NCBI GenBank assembly: GCA_900539865.1
Contig: UQDS01000002.1
Span: 124,001 to 188,000, forward strand
Length of the DNA stretch: 64,000 nucleotides
Direction: 5' to 3'
Source of the DNA: an uncultured Mollicutes bacterium
GTDB lineage: Bacteria > Bacillota_I > Bacilli_A > RFN20 > CAG-288
The stretch's first letter is position 1. Every line of letters starts with the position of its first letter. Position numbers and translations under genes: made by a program. The notes under the pieces were generated by a model, which searched no databases, was not told the origin of the DNA, and worked only from the letters and a program-made list of their open reading frames with translations. Of the stretch, positions 24,968-33,925 are shown in pieces.

Positions 24968-25848
24968 GTCATTTTCTTTTCATCACACATAAAAATTATA
25001 ACCATCGAATTAATTGGATAAATTAATTAAACATATCAAAAAGTTAAAAGCAGGAACAAAAGGATGGTTAAAAATGATTGATTATAGTAGCGTTCAAATA
25101 AAAGGAGTAGATATTTGAGGTGTTTTTTAATGTCGATTTTAACAAAATTTCACCAAATGCATATAGTCTCATTTCCTGTGATTTGTTTTCGTATACTGAT
25201 GCTATATACGAAAAAAATAGCAAAGTCTTCATAGAAAAGATATAGCCGAAAAGATATTAAAACCTTTATTTACAATAATAAAATTTAATAATGAAATTAA
25301 TCCATATCTCTTGAATGAGCAATTAATAGTTAATGGCTATACTTCCCTAAAAAGGGGAGAAGGATATCGTGAGCGGTAAAGAGTGAAGTGTATGTTGATT
25401 CTTTTAATCTTGTCATTACGTTCAAAATTTGGCGACAAAAATGTAGATCCAGTGGAAAATAGTGATTGTCAAAGACAACTTGTTAAATTTAGAATGTGAG
25501 TCAAATGAAAACAATTGTTCCGCTTTGTGTAACAACGCAAGTCTATTAATATCTATGACAAGAAAAGAAATTTTACAGCTGTTTCTGCAAGCAAAAATGT
25601 TGAAGTAAATCACTCAAAAATAAGCTGTACCTCAAAACCTAGACAAGACAAGAAGCAAGGCGCACCAGTATTAGTTGAATTAGTTCTTGTTCGATTTTTA
25701 TTTTAAAAACATAAGTGGTACGAATATATATTACCCGCTTTTAATAACATTACAATAACACTGATTTTTTGCCCTTTCTAACGTGTTTCATTGTATAATT
25801 TAAATGTTCTGTCATATCAATATCAATCGCAAGAGGGGGACAATATTT
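24968..25848. other. Gene-poor region with degraded coding fragments
   Basis: No intact gene. Several short open stretches can be read on the plus strand, for example about 48 codons from 25242 (AEKILKPLFTIIKFNNEI) and frame-shifted pieces from about 25393 (VDSFNLVITF, then GDKNVDPVENSD), which look like remains of a decayed gene of unknown type. A TATAAT near 25794 may drive the amylase gene. The composition is lower in GC than the neighbouring genes. Confidence 0.4.
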
Positions 25849-27549
25849 ATGGAAAAAGCATCTTTAGAACATTATACAGAATCAATCTATTCTCACCCGA
25901 TTTCCGATGATGAAATCGAATTGAGACTAAGAACAAAGAAAGATGACGACATCACAAAAGTAGAGCTCGTTTACAACGATAAATACAAATTCACAAAGGG
26001 TGTGAAAACAATTGAAATAAAAGAAAAAATCTCCGATGACACACACACCTATTACATTCAAAGAATGAAGTTAGGAGATAAGCGTTTTGCTTATGTTTTC
26101 AAGATTTATTCTGCAAATGGTGAATCCTATTACTTTAGTGAATCCGGTCTCACGAAAGATTATGATATCACACAAGGAATCTACGATTTCTTCCAAGTTC
26201 CTTATGTCAATTGTGACGATTATATTCACGTTCTTCCGAAATTTCAAAATAGAGTTTTCTATCAGATCTTTGTCGATCGCTTTTGCAAAGATCCCGAAAA
26301 TAACAATCCCCGTATCAATATCCGTTGGGGTGATACAGTCAATACAAAAACAATTGCTGGCGGTACACTCAAAGGTATCACATCAAAGCTTGACTACCTG
26401 AAAGATTTGGGAATCAACGCCCTTTATTTAACGCCGATTTTCCGCGCAAATTCCAATCACAAATACGATACGATTGACTATTATAAAGTCGACGATGATT
26501 TTGGAAACGAAACCGACTTAAAGGAATTAATTGATGAATGTCACAAAAGAGATATTTTAATCCTGTTAGATGGTGTTTTTAACCATGTCTCAAGAGACCA
26601 TGAGTTTTTTAAGGATGTGATTAAAAACGGAAAGAATTCTAAATATTTCGATTATTTTTATGTTCATGGCGACCAGGTTGACCTCAAAAACAGAAACTAT
26701 GAAACCTTCGCATATGCCCCGTATTTGCCAAGGCTAAACATAAATAACAAAGAAGTACAAAAATATATCCTATCTGTCGCCTCTTATTATGTGAAGAATT
26801 TCGGCATCGATGGTTTTCGCTTAGATGTGGCAGATGAAATTCCTCATTTCTTCTGGGTTCAATTTAGAAAGCTTCTCTTAGATATCAATCCTGAATTTAT
26901 CATCTTAGGCGAAAACTGGCACAACGCGCAAAGCTTCCTGAATTCAGGAACAGAATTCCATTCCATCATGAATTATTCCATTATGAAAAACGTCTTAAAT
27001 TATGTCGCCTGGAACAAATACTCCGCTGAAGACTTTAAAAATGAAGTGGTGGAAAATTTAATGCGCTATAAGACAAATGTCAACTTTAATTTGATGAATA
27101 TGATTTCAAGTCATGATGTTGCAAGATTTTTTACCGAGTGTCAGGAAAATGAAGATAAATTTTTGTTAGGATATGCATTCATTTTCACTCACATCGGTAT
27201 TCCTTGCGTATATTATGGTGACGAAATTGCACTTCCCGGTGAAAACGATCCTCTTTGTAGAGCATGTTTTAACTGGGATAAAGCAAATGAAAACTCGAAA
27301 GTTTTTGCGATGATAAAGAAGTTAATTCATATTCATCGTGAACATAAAATCAACGAGAAAGATTATCACATTGAAGCTCTTCACGATCTTGTTTTCATCA
27401 GTAGATCTAATGAGAGCGGAACAATCAAACTGTACCTCAATGCATCTACAAAGGACATCCCGCTTTCTCACAAGGGCAACATCCTGATTTCAAATCATTA
27501 CGAAAACAATATTTTAAAGGCGAATGGTTTTGTCATGACAGAAGAATAA
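25849..27549 (+). CDS. Alpha-amylase family glycosidase (neopullulanase/cyclomaltodextrinase-like)
   Basis: The 566-residue protein starts at 25849 with AGAGGGGGA upstream. An N-terminal beta domain (about 1-120) of the CBM34 type precedes a GH13 barrel beginning VFYQIFVDRF, with conserved DGVFNHVS, GFRLDVADE (nucleophile Asp326), GENWH (acid/base Glu355) and SSHDVARF (Asp423). A small C-terminal beta domain follows. No signal peptide is present, so it acts on linear or cyclic maltodextrins in the cytoplasm. It stands alone. Confidence 0.93.
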   Translation: MEKASLEHYTESIYSHPISDDEIELRLRTKKDDDITKVELVYNDKYKFTKGVKTIEIKEKISDDTHTYYIQRMKLGDKRFAYVFKIYSANGESYYFSESGLTKDYDITQGIYDFFQVPYVNCDDYIHVLPKFQNRVFYQIFVDRFCKDPENNNPRINIRWGDTVNTKTIAGGTLKGITSKLDYLKDLGINALYLTPIFRANSNHKYDTIDYYKVDDDFGNETDLKELIDECHKRDILILLDGVFNHVSRDHEFFKDVIKNGKNSKYFDYFYVHGDQVDLKNRNYETFAYAPYLPRLNINNKEVQKYILSVASYYVKNFGIDGFRLDVADEIPHFFWVQFRKLLLDINPEFIILGENWHNAQSFLNSGTEFHSIMNYSIMKNVLNYVAWNKYSAEDFKNEVVENLMRYKTNVNFNLMNMISSHDVARFFTECQENEDKFLLGYAFIFTHIGIPCVYYGDEIALPGENDPLCRACFNWDKANENSKVFAMIKKLIHIHREHKINEKDYHIEALHDLVFISRSNESGTIKLYLNASTKDIPLSHKGNILISNHYENNILKANGFVMTEE

Positions 27550-27686
27550 TGCGATAGATTTTTGCTCTTCCTTAAAATCCTTTTTTAGCCTATAGCACAA
27601 TCGATTGCAAGCATATCAATTCAAACAAAAACTCAATCTGTTTATAATGATAAAAGCGAATCCTATTCGCTTGCAGGAGATGAATT

Positions 27687-28004
27687 ATGAATATAAATAG
27701 AGAAAAGAATAAAGTCTTCCTCTTAGATGAGGACGGGAATGATATTGCACATGTCCTTTTTGAAAACATCGATCCTAACACAGTGCTGATTTCTTCCACC
27801 AGAGTAGATTCCAAATTGCGCGGACAAGGAATCGCATCTCAATTGATGAACGCCGCTTATGAAACAATCAAAGATCAAGGATATAAAGCGTTTATCAGCT
27901 GTTCTTACGCCTACGATTGGTTTGCAAGACACCCTGAGAAACAAGATATCCTAGTCAATGATTTAGACAACAGTATCAAGGAAATCAAAGGTTGTACTCT
28001 CTAA
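27687..28004 (+). CDS. NATD1/YjdJ-type small acetyltransferase
   Basis: The 105-residue protein is a minimal GNAT fold: beta hairpin (KVFLLDEDGNDIAHVLFE), then the acetyl-CoA loop RGQGIASQLM near residue 49, and the C-terminal YAYDWFARHPE typical of this group. AGGAG precedes the start, and TATAAT lies about 50 nt upstream. The acceptor is unknown. A strong terminator lies about 60 nt downstream. Confidence 0.87.
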   Translation: MNINREKNKVFLLDEDGNDIAHVLFENIDPNTVLISSTRVDSKLRGQGIASQLMNAAYETIKDQGYKAFISCSYAYDWFARHPEKQDILVNDLDNSIKEIKGCTL

Positions 28005-28061
28005 TTCCTGAAAGCAAGTGATGATTTTCCTATTGAAACACTTAAGCTCTGCTTAACAATA

Positions 28062-28096
28062 AACGTCTGCTTTTTAGATAGAAGCAGACGTTTTTT
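28062..28096 (+). terminator. Intrinsic terminator after the acetyltransferase gene
   Basis: AACGTCTGCTT and AAGCAGACGTT form an 11-bp stem with a 9-nt loop, followed by T6. Confidence 0.93.
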
Positions 28097-28843
28097 AGAT
28101 AAAAATTTTCCTTATATAGATAAGAAAGTCACGAAATAAAAATATCAGTACATAAAGCGTCGATGATGAAAAAACATTCTTCTCAAAATAAATTCCAGTT
28201 ATAAAAGCGCTTTCATTTCAGCAAAAAATATTATCTATTTACTGTTTAAAAACGATATTCTTATACAGACGTATTTTCACGCGTGTTACAAAACGAGACA
28301 CATAATTATCATTTTTTCCCGGAAAAAAATCAGTTGTTACTTCAGGAGCTGTGCTTTTTAACATGTGTTGTATTTCAAACAAAATAACGATCCTTTCATG
28401 TCTTTTTTTCTTCTCTTTACTGTTTTAAATGTAAATTTTCAATTGTGCTTACCTTGCTTTAAAATGTCATTCTTCTCTGAAAACAAATGAAATTCAACTT
28501 GTTTTTATACTTTTATTTAGAATTGCATGTTTGTTCTAAGTTCACTTTTGCACACACAAATAGAGAAAAAAGAAAAATATATAGAATGAATCAAAGCGAA
28601 GATTAGAAATTTTATTTTCCTAAAATTATTTTCTTTTCAGCACACTTCTTCATTCGTTGTCTTTTGTGTTACTTCCATTTTTTCTAAAAGAATTGAAATA
28701 GGTTTTAAATTTATAAATCTCTTTTTTTCATTTTTTACTTGTCAAATAAAAATTTTTTTATTTTTCTCTATTTTTTCCCAAATGTTTACATTTTTTTCGT
28801 GCAATAGTATCATATGAACAATTTTAAATACGAAAGGAGAAGT
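28097..28843. other. Long gene-free region upstream of the lipoproteins
   Basis: Very AT-rich, no gene seen. TAAAAGCGCTTTCA at 28202-28215 matches 13 of 14 positions of the catabolite response element consensus. A promoter for the lipoprotein pair must lie near the right end but no clear -35/-10 pair stands out. Confidence 0.45.
28202..28215. promoter_or_regulatory. Catabolite response element-like palindrome
   Basis: TAAAAGCGCTTTCA differs from TGWAANCGNTNWCA at one position only and has the palindromic core AAAGCGCTTT. A CcpA-like regulator is encoded at 42425. Confidence 0.4.
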
Positions 28844-30010
28844 ATGAAAAAAAGAGCGTTATGTTCTCTTTCACTGCTTCTACTTCTCTCCGGATGTGGT
28901 GGAAACGTCAGTTCTCCCACAGATCCTCCCGTCACAGATACTGATGTCGGAACATCGGAAACACCCTTTTTAACAGAAGAAAGCATTCCTGTTTCCGAAG
29001 AGAGTCTACCGCCAGTAATCGATGATTGGAGCCCAGAGGTAAAAGAAGCATTCAGAGAAGTTTTAGGAAGAGATGATTTAATCCCATACGTCAAAGGAGA
29101 TTCTTACACCGTAAGCATTCAGGAAGACCAAGGTATTAATTACGTTGATATCTTACTCAGTGGAATTCGTATCGAAACCATTTTGGAAGACTATAGCGAT
29201 ATTTTGAGAAACGAAGGTTTCTCTGTGACCCAACCCTCTTACGACTATCTCGGAGGCAAAGAATTAGACTTAGAAAACAACCTCTATGTTCAATACAATG
29301 TCATCCCGAAAGACACAGAGAAAAACACGCCGGATTACTTTCATGTAATGGCTTACAAAGTTCAGGAAAGAACGACCATCTGGCCGGATGAATTACTCTA
29401 CACAATGTTCTTTGAAACACTGCCGAGTTTTCCTGCAAAAGCCTATGAACCTAGCTATTACTTCGATACTACAAAAGTCACTTATGTCTTTAACTGTTAT
29501 GCACACTATACGTTAGAAAACGGGTATCAAACTTACAAACAAACCCTGATTCAAAACGGGTTTAGCATCGAAGAAGATCGCGATTATTACACCGCCACCA
29601 GTAACACTTCTAACTTGAATGTAGTAGTTTACGATTATGACAGCACGCAGAACCTAGTCTTTTTAAAAGTGACGTGCAACAGACTCCATTTCCCCAACTT
29701 CATGTTTGATCTCTTGCTTGGAGAAGAAATCCCCACAATTGAAATTTCCGGTTGTAAATATGATTATTTCTTCTTCGACAACTCCAACGGTCAACTCAAT
29801 AATTACACCTTAGAAAAATATGTTCCGGTTCTTTACATCTACAATATCGAATATGCCGACTACGATGATTATTTAAAGAGACTTACCGCCGCAGGATGGA
29901 ACATTAGTCCAGATGGCACCTATAAAAAAATCATCAACAATGTCGAACATCAGCTATTCCTCACCTATAGTGAAACTTATAAATCCATTGCGATTTTTGT
30001 CATTAAATAA
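28844..30010 (+). CDS. Lipoprotein with three repeats of an unknown module
   Basis: The 388-residue protein starts at 28844 (AAAGGAG upstream). A lipoprotein signal LLLLLSGC gives a mature N-terminal Cys near residue 19. A Thr/Ser/Pro/Glu-rich linker follows to about residue 70. The rest is three copies of a module of about 95 residues (about 80-180, 193-285, 293-388), each with an aromatic-rich strand, a Y-x3-L-x3-GF/GW helix-turn (DILRNEGFSV, TLIQNGFSIE, RLTAAGWNIS) and closing strands. I recognise no family. It should sit on the outer face of the membrane. The next gene is another large lipoprotein 12 nt away. Confidence 0.85.
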   Translation: MKKRALCSLSLLLLLSGCGGNVSSPTDPPVTDTDVGTSETPFLTEESIPVSEESLPPVIDDWSPEVKEAFREVLGRDDLIPYVKGDSYTVSIQEDQGINYVDILLSGIRIETILEDYSDILRNEGFSVTQPSYDYLGGKELDLENNLYVQYNVIPKDTEKNTPDYFHVMAYKVQERTTIWPDELLYTMFFETLPSFPAKAYEPSYYFDTTKVTYVFNCYAHYTLENGYQTYKQTLIQNGFSIEEDRDYYTATSNTSNLNVVVYDYDSTQNLVFLKVTCNRLHFPNFMFDLLLGEEIPTIEISGCKYDYFFFDNSNGQLNNYTLEKYVPVLYIYNIEYADYDDYLKRLTAAGWNISPDGTYKKIINNVEHQLFLTYSETYKSIAIFVIK

Positions 30011-30022
30011 GGAGTAAATTTT

Positions 30023-33000
30023 ATGAATAAAAAGATCTTATTTGCATTAAATTTAGCTGCTGTCTTATCTCTTTCAGCTTGCGGAGGTGCAACAGACAGT
30101 TCAACTACCGCACCGATTGACACCACGAAACCGACAACAAATCCTCCTATCACTACCCCAGAAAGCGATCCCGTTTCCGATCAAAGCGATGACACACCTA
30201 CCTCAAGTGTAACCCCCTTTGATCCTTACGCGTTTTTTGATGATGCATTAACAAAAGACTATTCCAACGCAACCATCGAGAGCATTCAACAATACAATGA
30301 TGGCCAGGACAGCGAATACGACATGGAATATTGCAGCGATGGTTACTATGTCAACTACACCCCGGATCTTGCTACTGCAGGATTAGATCCATACATTTAT
30401 TACTATGTTGAAAATGGTGTCTCTTATCAGCACTTTGAAAGAGATAGATCCAACCCGAAATCTAAAGATGGCTGGCTTAACAAAGGTGCTAATGACATCG
30501 ATTTATCGATTTGGAACACTTATTTTTATCTCCCGATGCTTTTGAATAATTTGACCAGTGCTGATGTTGAATTCTATGGTGATTTAGGAACAACTTATGC
30601 CTACTTTGTCGACTCTAGCGTCGCCAGAGCGTTGAATGAAACCGCATTTAGATACGCTTGGTTCAACGAAATCTTAGACGTCACCATCTATGTCAACAAA
30701 GACGGTTATATCAATCACATTCAAGGCTTTTCCGATGTCGATCCTAACAAAACAGAAAACTTTGTCGATATCAAGATCAAAAATATCGGCGCAACCTCTC
30801 TTCCTTTAAACACTCCTGCGAAGCCGACAGAAGAAACAAAATTAGAGTATTGGCAATACAAGGGTTGGGACAGCGATTACACTGACGCTTATTTAACTGG
30901 TATCGAAGCAACCTTAGAGCCCGGTTTAGAAACAGACGCTACACACGATGCTGTTTTAGATTTAGAGCATACTGCAACCATCACCTATTCAACACTTCCT
31001 GAAACATTTAAACCTTGGGAAGTAGTTGATAAAACAGTTAAGCTTCACTCCACTGACCCCAGTGTCGCTAGCATCGCTTACGGCAATGATCAAACAGCAG
31101 TTGTCACCGCCTTAAAAGAAGGAGAAACTGAAGTTTATCTTAGCATCCAAGGTCAAAATGGAACAATTGAATCTCAACACTTCAAAATCAAAGTCAGAGG
31201 TGTCAAAGAACAAGATAAGACAGATGCTGTTTATGAGTTTGACTTTGTCGCTATCGACAACAACGAGAACATCACAGCCACCAACAAGTTAACTCATAGC
31301 AAAGCGCCCTATACCATCAAGAGCAACAAAGGAAAGATGATTGATGGAAAATACAGCTCCATCTTTGAAAACGGAAAAGATGTCTTTACCATCGACCCCT
31401 TAACCACTGATTTCTCCAAGCCGGCAGGCGCAAGTGTCAGCTTCGATTTCGGTGAACAACAAGTTTCGGGATTGTCGGTCTATTACGGTATTTTCTACGA
31501 ATCTCAAATGTCTCATTTGAGCAAATTAGATAAAGCTGTAATAAGAACTTCCAATGATGGTTCTTCTTGGAATGAAATTGATATCTTATCCATTTTAAAG
31601 AAAGAAGCTTCCAGTAAAAACAAGAAATTATTAGAAACCACTTTTGCTCCTGCTTCTAAAGTCGAATTATATCTCCACTCTAATATGGTCGGAAATTCTC
31701 TTGCTGTCGCGCTTGATAATTTTGTCTTTACAGCAAATGAAGAATGCCACGACTATGTTCCTGTCGAAGATATTCATGTGGAATCTGTCTCTGTTCTTCC
31801 TGAGACATTAAAACTGACTACCGGCGAAACTTCCACCCTTACCGCCAGCGTTTTACCGACCAACGCTCAAAATAAAGATGTCGTTTGGACAAGTGCCAAT
31901 CCAGATATTGTATCTGTCGATGTCAAAGGTACAGTTGAAGCTTTAAAACCAGGCGTTGCTAAAGTGTACGCTACGAGCGTTGATGGAGAAATCAAGTCAA
32001 ATGAAGTCGCCATCACCGTAAACGACCCTGTCAAAATTCCCGAAGCGATTGACGGAACATTTCGTAACGATATCGATTATCCGGAATTGACAGTCACTGT
32101 TGATCATGCGACCAATAGTTTAGATGTCATCTTCGAAGAATATCACACTGTATTGCCGCTAGTAGGTGTCGATCAGGAGATTTACGAATTCAGAAACGGT
32201 GATGATGTCTTATATTTATCCTTACGCGATCCTAAGAAGTTAGGAGTCAACACAACAACATCCAAACTGAACGGAAAGAAACTGGTTCCGATTCATCAAG
32301 AATTATTCAAAGTGATTGAGCTTACTTCCTTTGATGTTGTCGTCGTAGGAAAAGAAGTCAATCCTGATGGAAAATACCATTTGTTGACAAACGATAGTGT
32401 TCTTATCTCTACTAAGAACTTTGCTCCCGCTGATTGCAATGTAAAAGACCTCAAGTGGACTGTTTCTAACGGAAATGCCCGCTTTGATGAAGAGACTTCT
32501 TCTCTCTACGCTTTAGCAGAAGGAGAAGTCACTCTCACTGCTACCGCGTTACACAACGAAGACGTAAAAAGCAGCGTTACCTTTGTCATTGGCAAAGAAG
32601 TTAAACCAACCTCGATTGCCGTCTCTTCTAAAACCGGCGCAACCGAAGTGAAAAAGGGTGAAAAATTAGAATTGAGTCTCGCTTTTAATGAAGGTTGCAA
32701 CAGAACAGATGTCGAATGGAGTGTCGATAATAGAAGCATCGCCACTGTCGATCAAAATGGTGTTGTTACTGCCAAAGCTGCCGGTGTTGTCAAAGTGACA
32801 GCAACTTCTACTTATGACAAATCCATTTCCGGAAGTATCACTTTGACCGTAACCAGCCCCACATCCCAAGGTATGGTTCCCTCTCATTTACACGGATCTT
32901 GGCTTGCCTCTGACGATGATTGGGGATATTCTGCCGAGTTGACCATCGACGTTCGAGATGATAATACCATCTACGTTCAAGAGACAATGATTATGGGTGG

Positions 33001-33199
33001 CGATGTCGGTTACTTCACTTTAAACGAAGAATTGAGCAACGCTACAACATTACACTACGAAAACGATGATGGAAGCGGCGATTACATTGAAATTACCTTT
33101 GATGAATCTGGTATGACAAGTGTCGTCTTAGATGATACAAACAGCGGCGCTATTTTTGGCGGGACTGTCACTTTCAGCACCGTTGTCCGCAACAATTAA
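30023..33199 (+). CDS. Large lipoprotein with Ig-like (BIG2) domains
   Basis: The 1058-residue protein has lipobox LSLSAC near residue 20, then a Ser/Thr/Pro-rich linker. After an unknown N-terminal domain (about 70-285) come Ig-like BIG2-type domains at about 290-393, 586-666 and 861-942, recognisable by the patterns VWTSANPDIVSVD..GTVEALKPGVAKVYA and VEWSVDNRSIATVDQNGVVTAKAAGVVKVTA. A jelly-roll-like domain (about 395-575) between them may bind carbohydrate. A C-terminal beta domain ends the chain. Likely surface adhesion or polysaccharide contact. Co-transcribed with the lipoprotein gene before it (AAGGAG before the start). Confidence 0.87.
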   Translation: MNKKILFALNLAAVLSLSACGGATDSSTTAPIDTTKPTTNPPITTPESDPVSDQSDDTPTSSVTPFDPYAFFDDALTKDYSNATIESIQQYNDGQDSEYDMEYCSDGYYVNYTPDLATAGLDPYIYYYVENGVSYQHFERDRSNPKSKDGWLNKGANDIDLSIWNTYFYLPMLLNNLTSADVEFYGDLGTTYAYFVDSSVARALNETAFRYAWFNEILDVTIYVNKDGYINHIQGFSDVDPNKTENFVDIKIKNIGATSLPLNTPAKPTEETKLEYWQYKGWDSDYTDAYLTGIEATLEPGLETDATHDAVLDLEHTATITYSTLPETFKPWEVVDKTVKLHSTDPSVASIAYGNDQTAVVTALKEGETEVYLSIQGQNGTIESQHFKIKVRGVKEQDKTDAVYEFDFVAIDNNENITATNKLTHSKAPYTIKSNKGKMIDGKYSSIFENGKDVFTIDPLTTDFSKPAGASVSFDFGEQQVSGLSVYYGIFYESQMSHLSKLDKAVIRTSNDGSSWNEIDILSILKKEASSKNKKLLETTFAPASKVELYLHSNMVGNSLAVALDNFVFTANEECHDYVPVEDIHVESVSVLPETLKLTTGETSTLTASVLPTNAQNKDVVWTSANPDIVSVDVKGTVEALKPGVAKVYATSVDGEIKSNEVAITVNDPVKIPEAIDGTFRNDIDYPELTVTVDHATNSLDVIFEEYHTVLPLVGVDQEIYEFRNGDDVLYLSLRDPKKLGVNTTTSKLNGKKLVPIHQELFKVIELTSFDVVVVGKEVNPDGKYHLLTNDSVLISTKNFAPADCNVKDLKWTVSNGNARFDEETSSLYALAEGEVTLTATALHNEDVKSSVTFVIGKEVKPTSIAVSSKTGATEVKKGEKLELSLAFNEGCNRTDVEWSVDNRSIATVDQNGVVTAKAAGVVKVTATSTYDKSISGSITLTVTSPTSQGMVPSHLHGSWLASDDDWGYSAELTIDVRDDNTIYVQETMIMGGDVGYFTLNEELSNATTLHYENDDGSGDYIEITFDESGMTSVVLDDTNSGAIFGGTVTFSTVVRNN

Positions 33200-33210
33200 T
33201 TTCTCACAAA

Positions 33211-33240
33211 AAAAGGACCTTTCTTTTAGGTCCTTTTTTA
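33211..33240 (+). terminator. Terminator of the lipoprotein operon
   Basis: AAAGGACCT and AGGTCCTTT form a 9-bp stem with a 7-nt loop and T-run. Confidence 0.93.
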
Positions 33241-33255
33241 ATGGGGGAAACACGA

Positions 33256-33795
33256 TCAAAATAACGGAATCATCTCACTTGTATCTGCACATCGTAAAGA
33301 AATGCGATTTTCTAAAGAAAATTCCTGCCCTTTTAAAAAGTTCAACGCCGTTTCTTTTCTGACAGCTATTGGCATACGAGGGTGATAAAAAGAGACTTTG
33401 TCATCTCCTTTGATTGTCAATATAACAAAAGAATCATCTCGATAAAGGCCTAGAAGATAAAAGGCGTTGCCGTTTGCTTGAACAAATCGATGTTCTTTTT
33501 GATATTTATCAAATTCATAAAAAGCAGAACACGGAATGAGACATCTGTTCTTTTGATATAGGTCTTTAAATGTGTTTTTTTCTTCGACAGTTTCTATCCG
33601 CGCATTATATAAATACGTGTTATCAAGACGTTGAAAACCAAAGCGTTTTAAAGATAGTTTCAGCTTCTTTCCTTGCAAGGTAAAAACAGGTGCAAAGTCT
33701 GAAACGATGATTTCATTCTTCGTTTGAGGCTTGAAGTCATCAAAACCTTTCAAGGACTCTAACGCATCATCTGAAAGCGAGTACTGTCTACACAT
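33256..33795 (-). CDS. SRAP family protein (YedK/HMCES-like abasic-site sensor)
   Basis: The 179-residue product must start at 33795 so that Cys2 (MCRQYS) becomes the N-terminal nucleophile after Met removal; AGAGAGG lies before it. The other SRAP residues are present: NARIETV, RCLIPCSAFYEF and HPRMP. These proteins cross-link to abasic sites in single-stranded DNA and shield them. It is somewhat shorter than the usual 220 residues. It stands alone, convergent with the lipoprotein operon. Confidence 0.92.
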   Translation of the reverse strand: MCRQYSLSDDALESLKGFDDFKPQTKNEIIVSDFAPVFTLQGKKLKLSLKRFGFQRLDNTYLYNARIETVEEKNTFKDLYQKNRCLIPCSAFYEFDKYQKEHRFVQANGNAFYLLGLYRDDSFVILTIKGDDKVSFYHPRMPIAVRKETALNFLKGQEFSLENRISLRCADTSEMIPLF

Positions 33796-33832
33796 AGCGA
33801 CCTCTCTTTTGAGTATATCACTAAACAAAGAA

Positions 33833-33875
33833 AGAAAAATAGGAATAACGACAAAAAATTGCGTTATTCCTATTT
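33833..33875 (-). terminator. Terminator of the minus-strand mgtE operon
   Basis: AAATAGGAATAACG and CGTTATTCCTATTT form a 14-bp stem with an 11-nt loop; on the minus strand T5 follows. Confidence 0.85.
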
Positions 33876-33925
33876 AATAATAACTTCAATATTGTTTCTT
33901 TTTTTTGTTTCTGCAGGAAGCGTTT

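Noticed and set aside
25804..25848. Longer N-terminus of the amylase from 25804
   Set aside because: The ATG at 25849 has AGAGGGGGA upstream; the longer form has none and adds an unusual tail.
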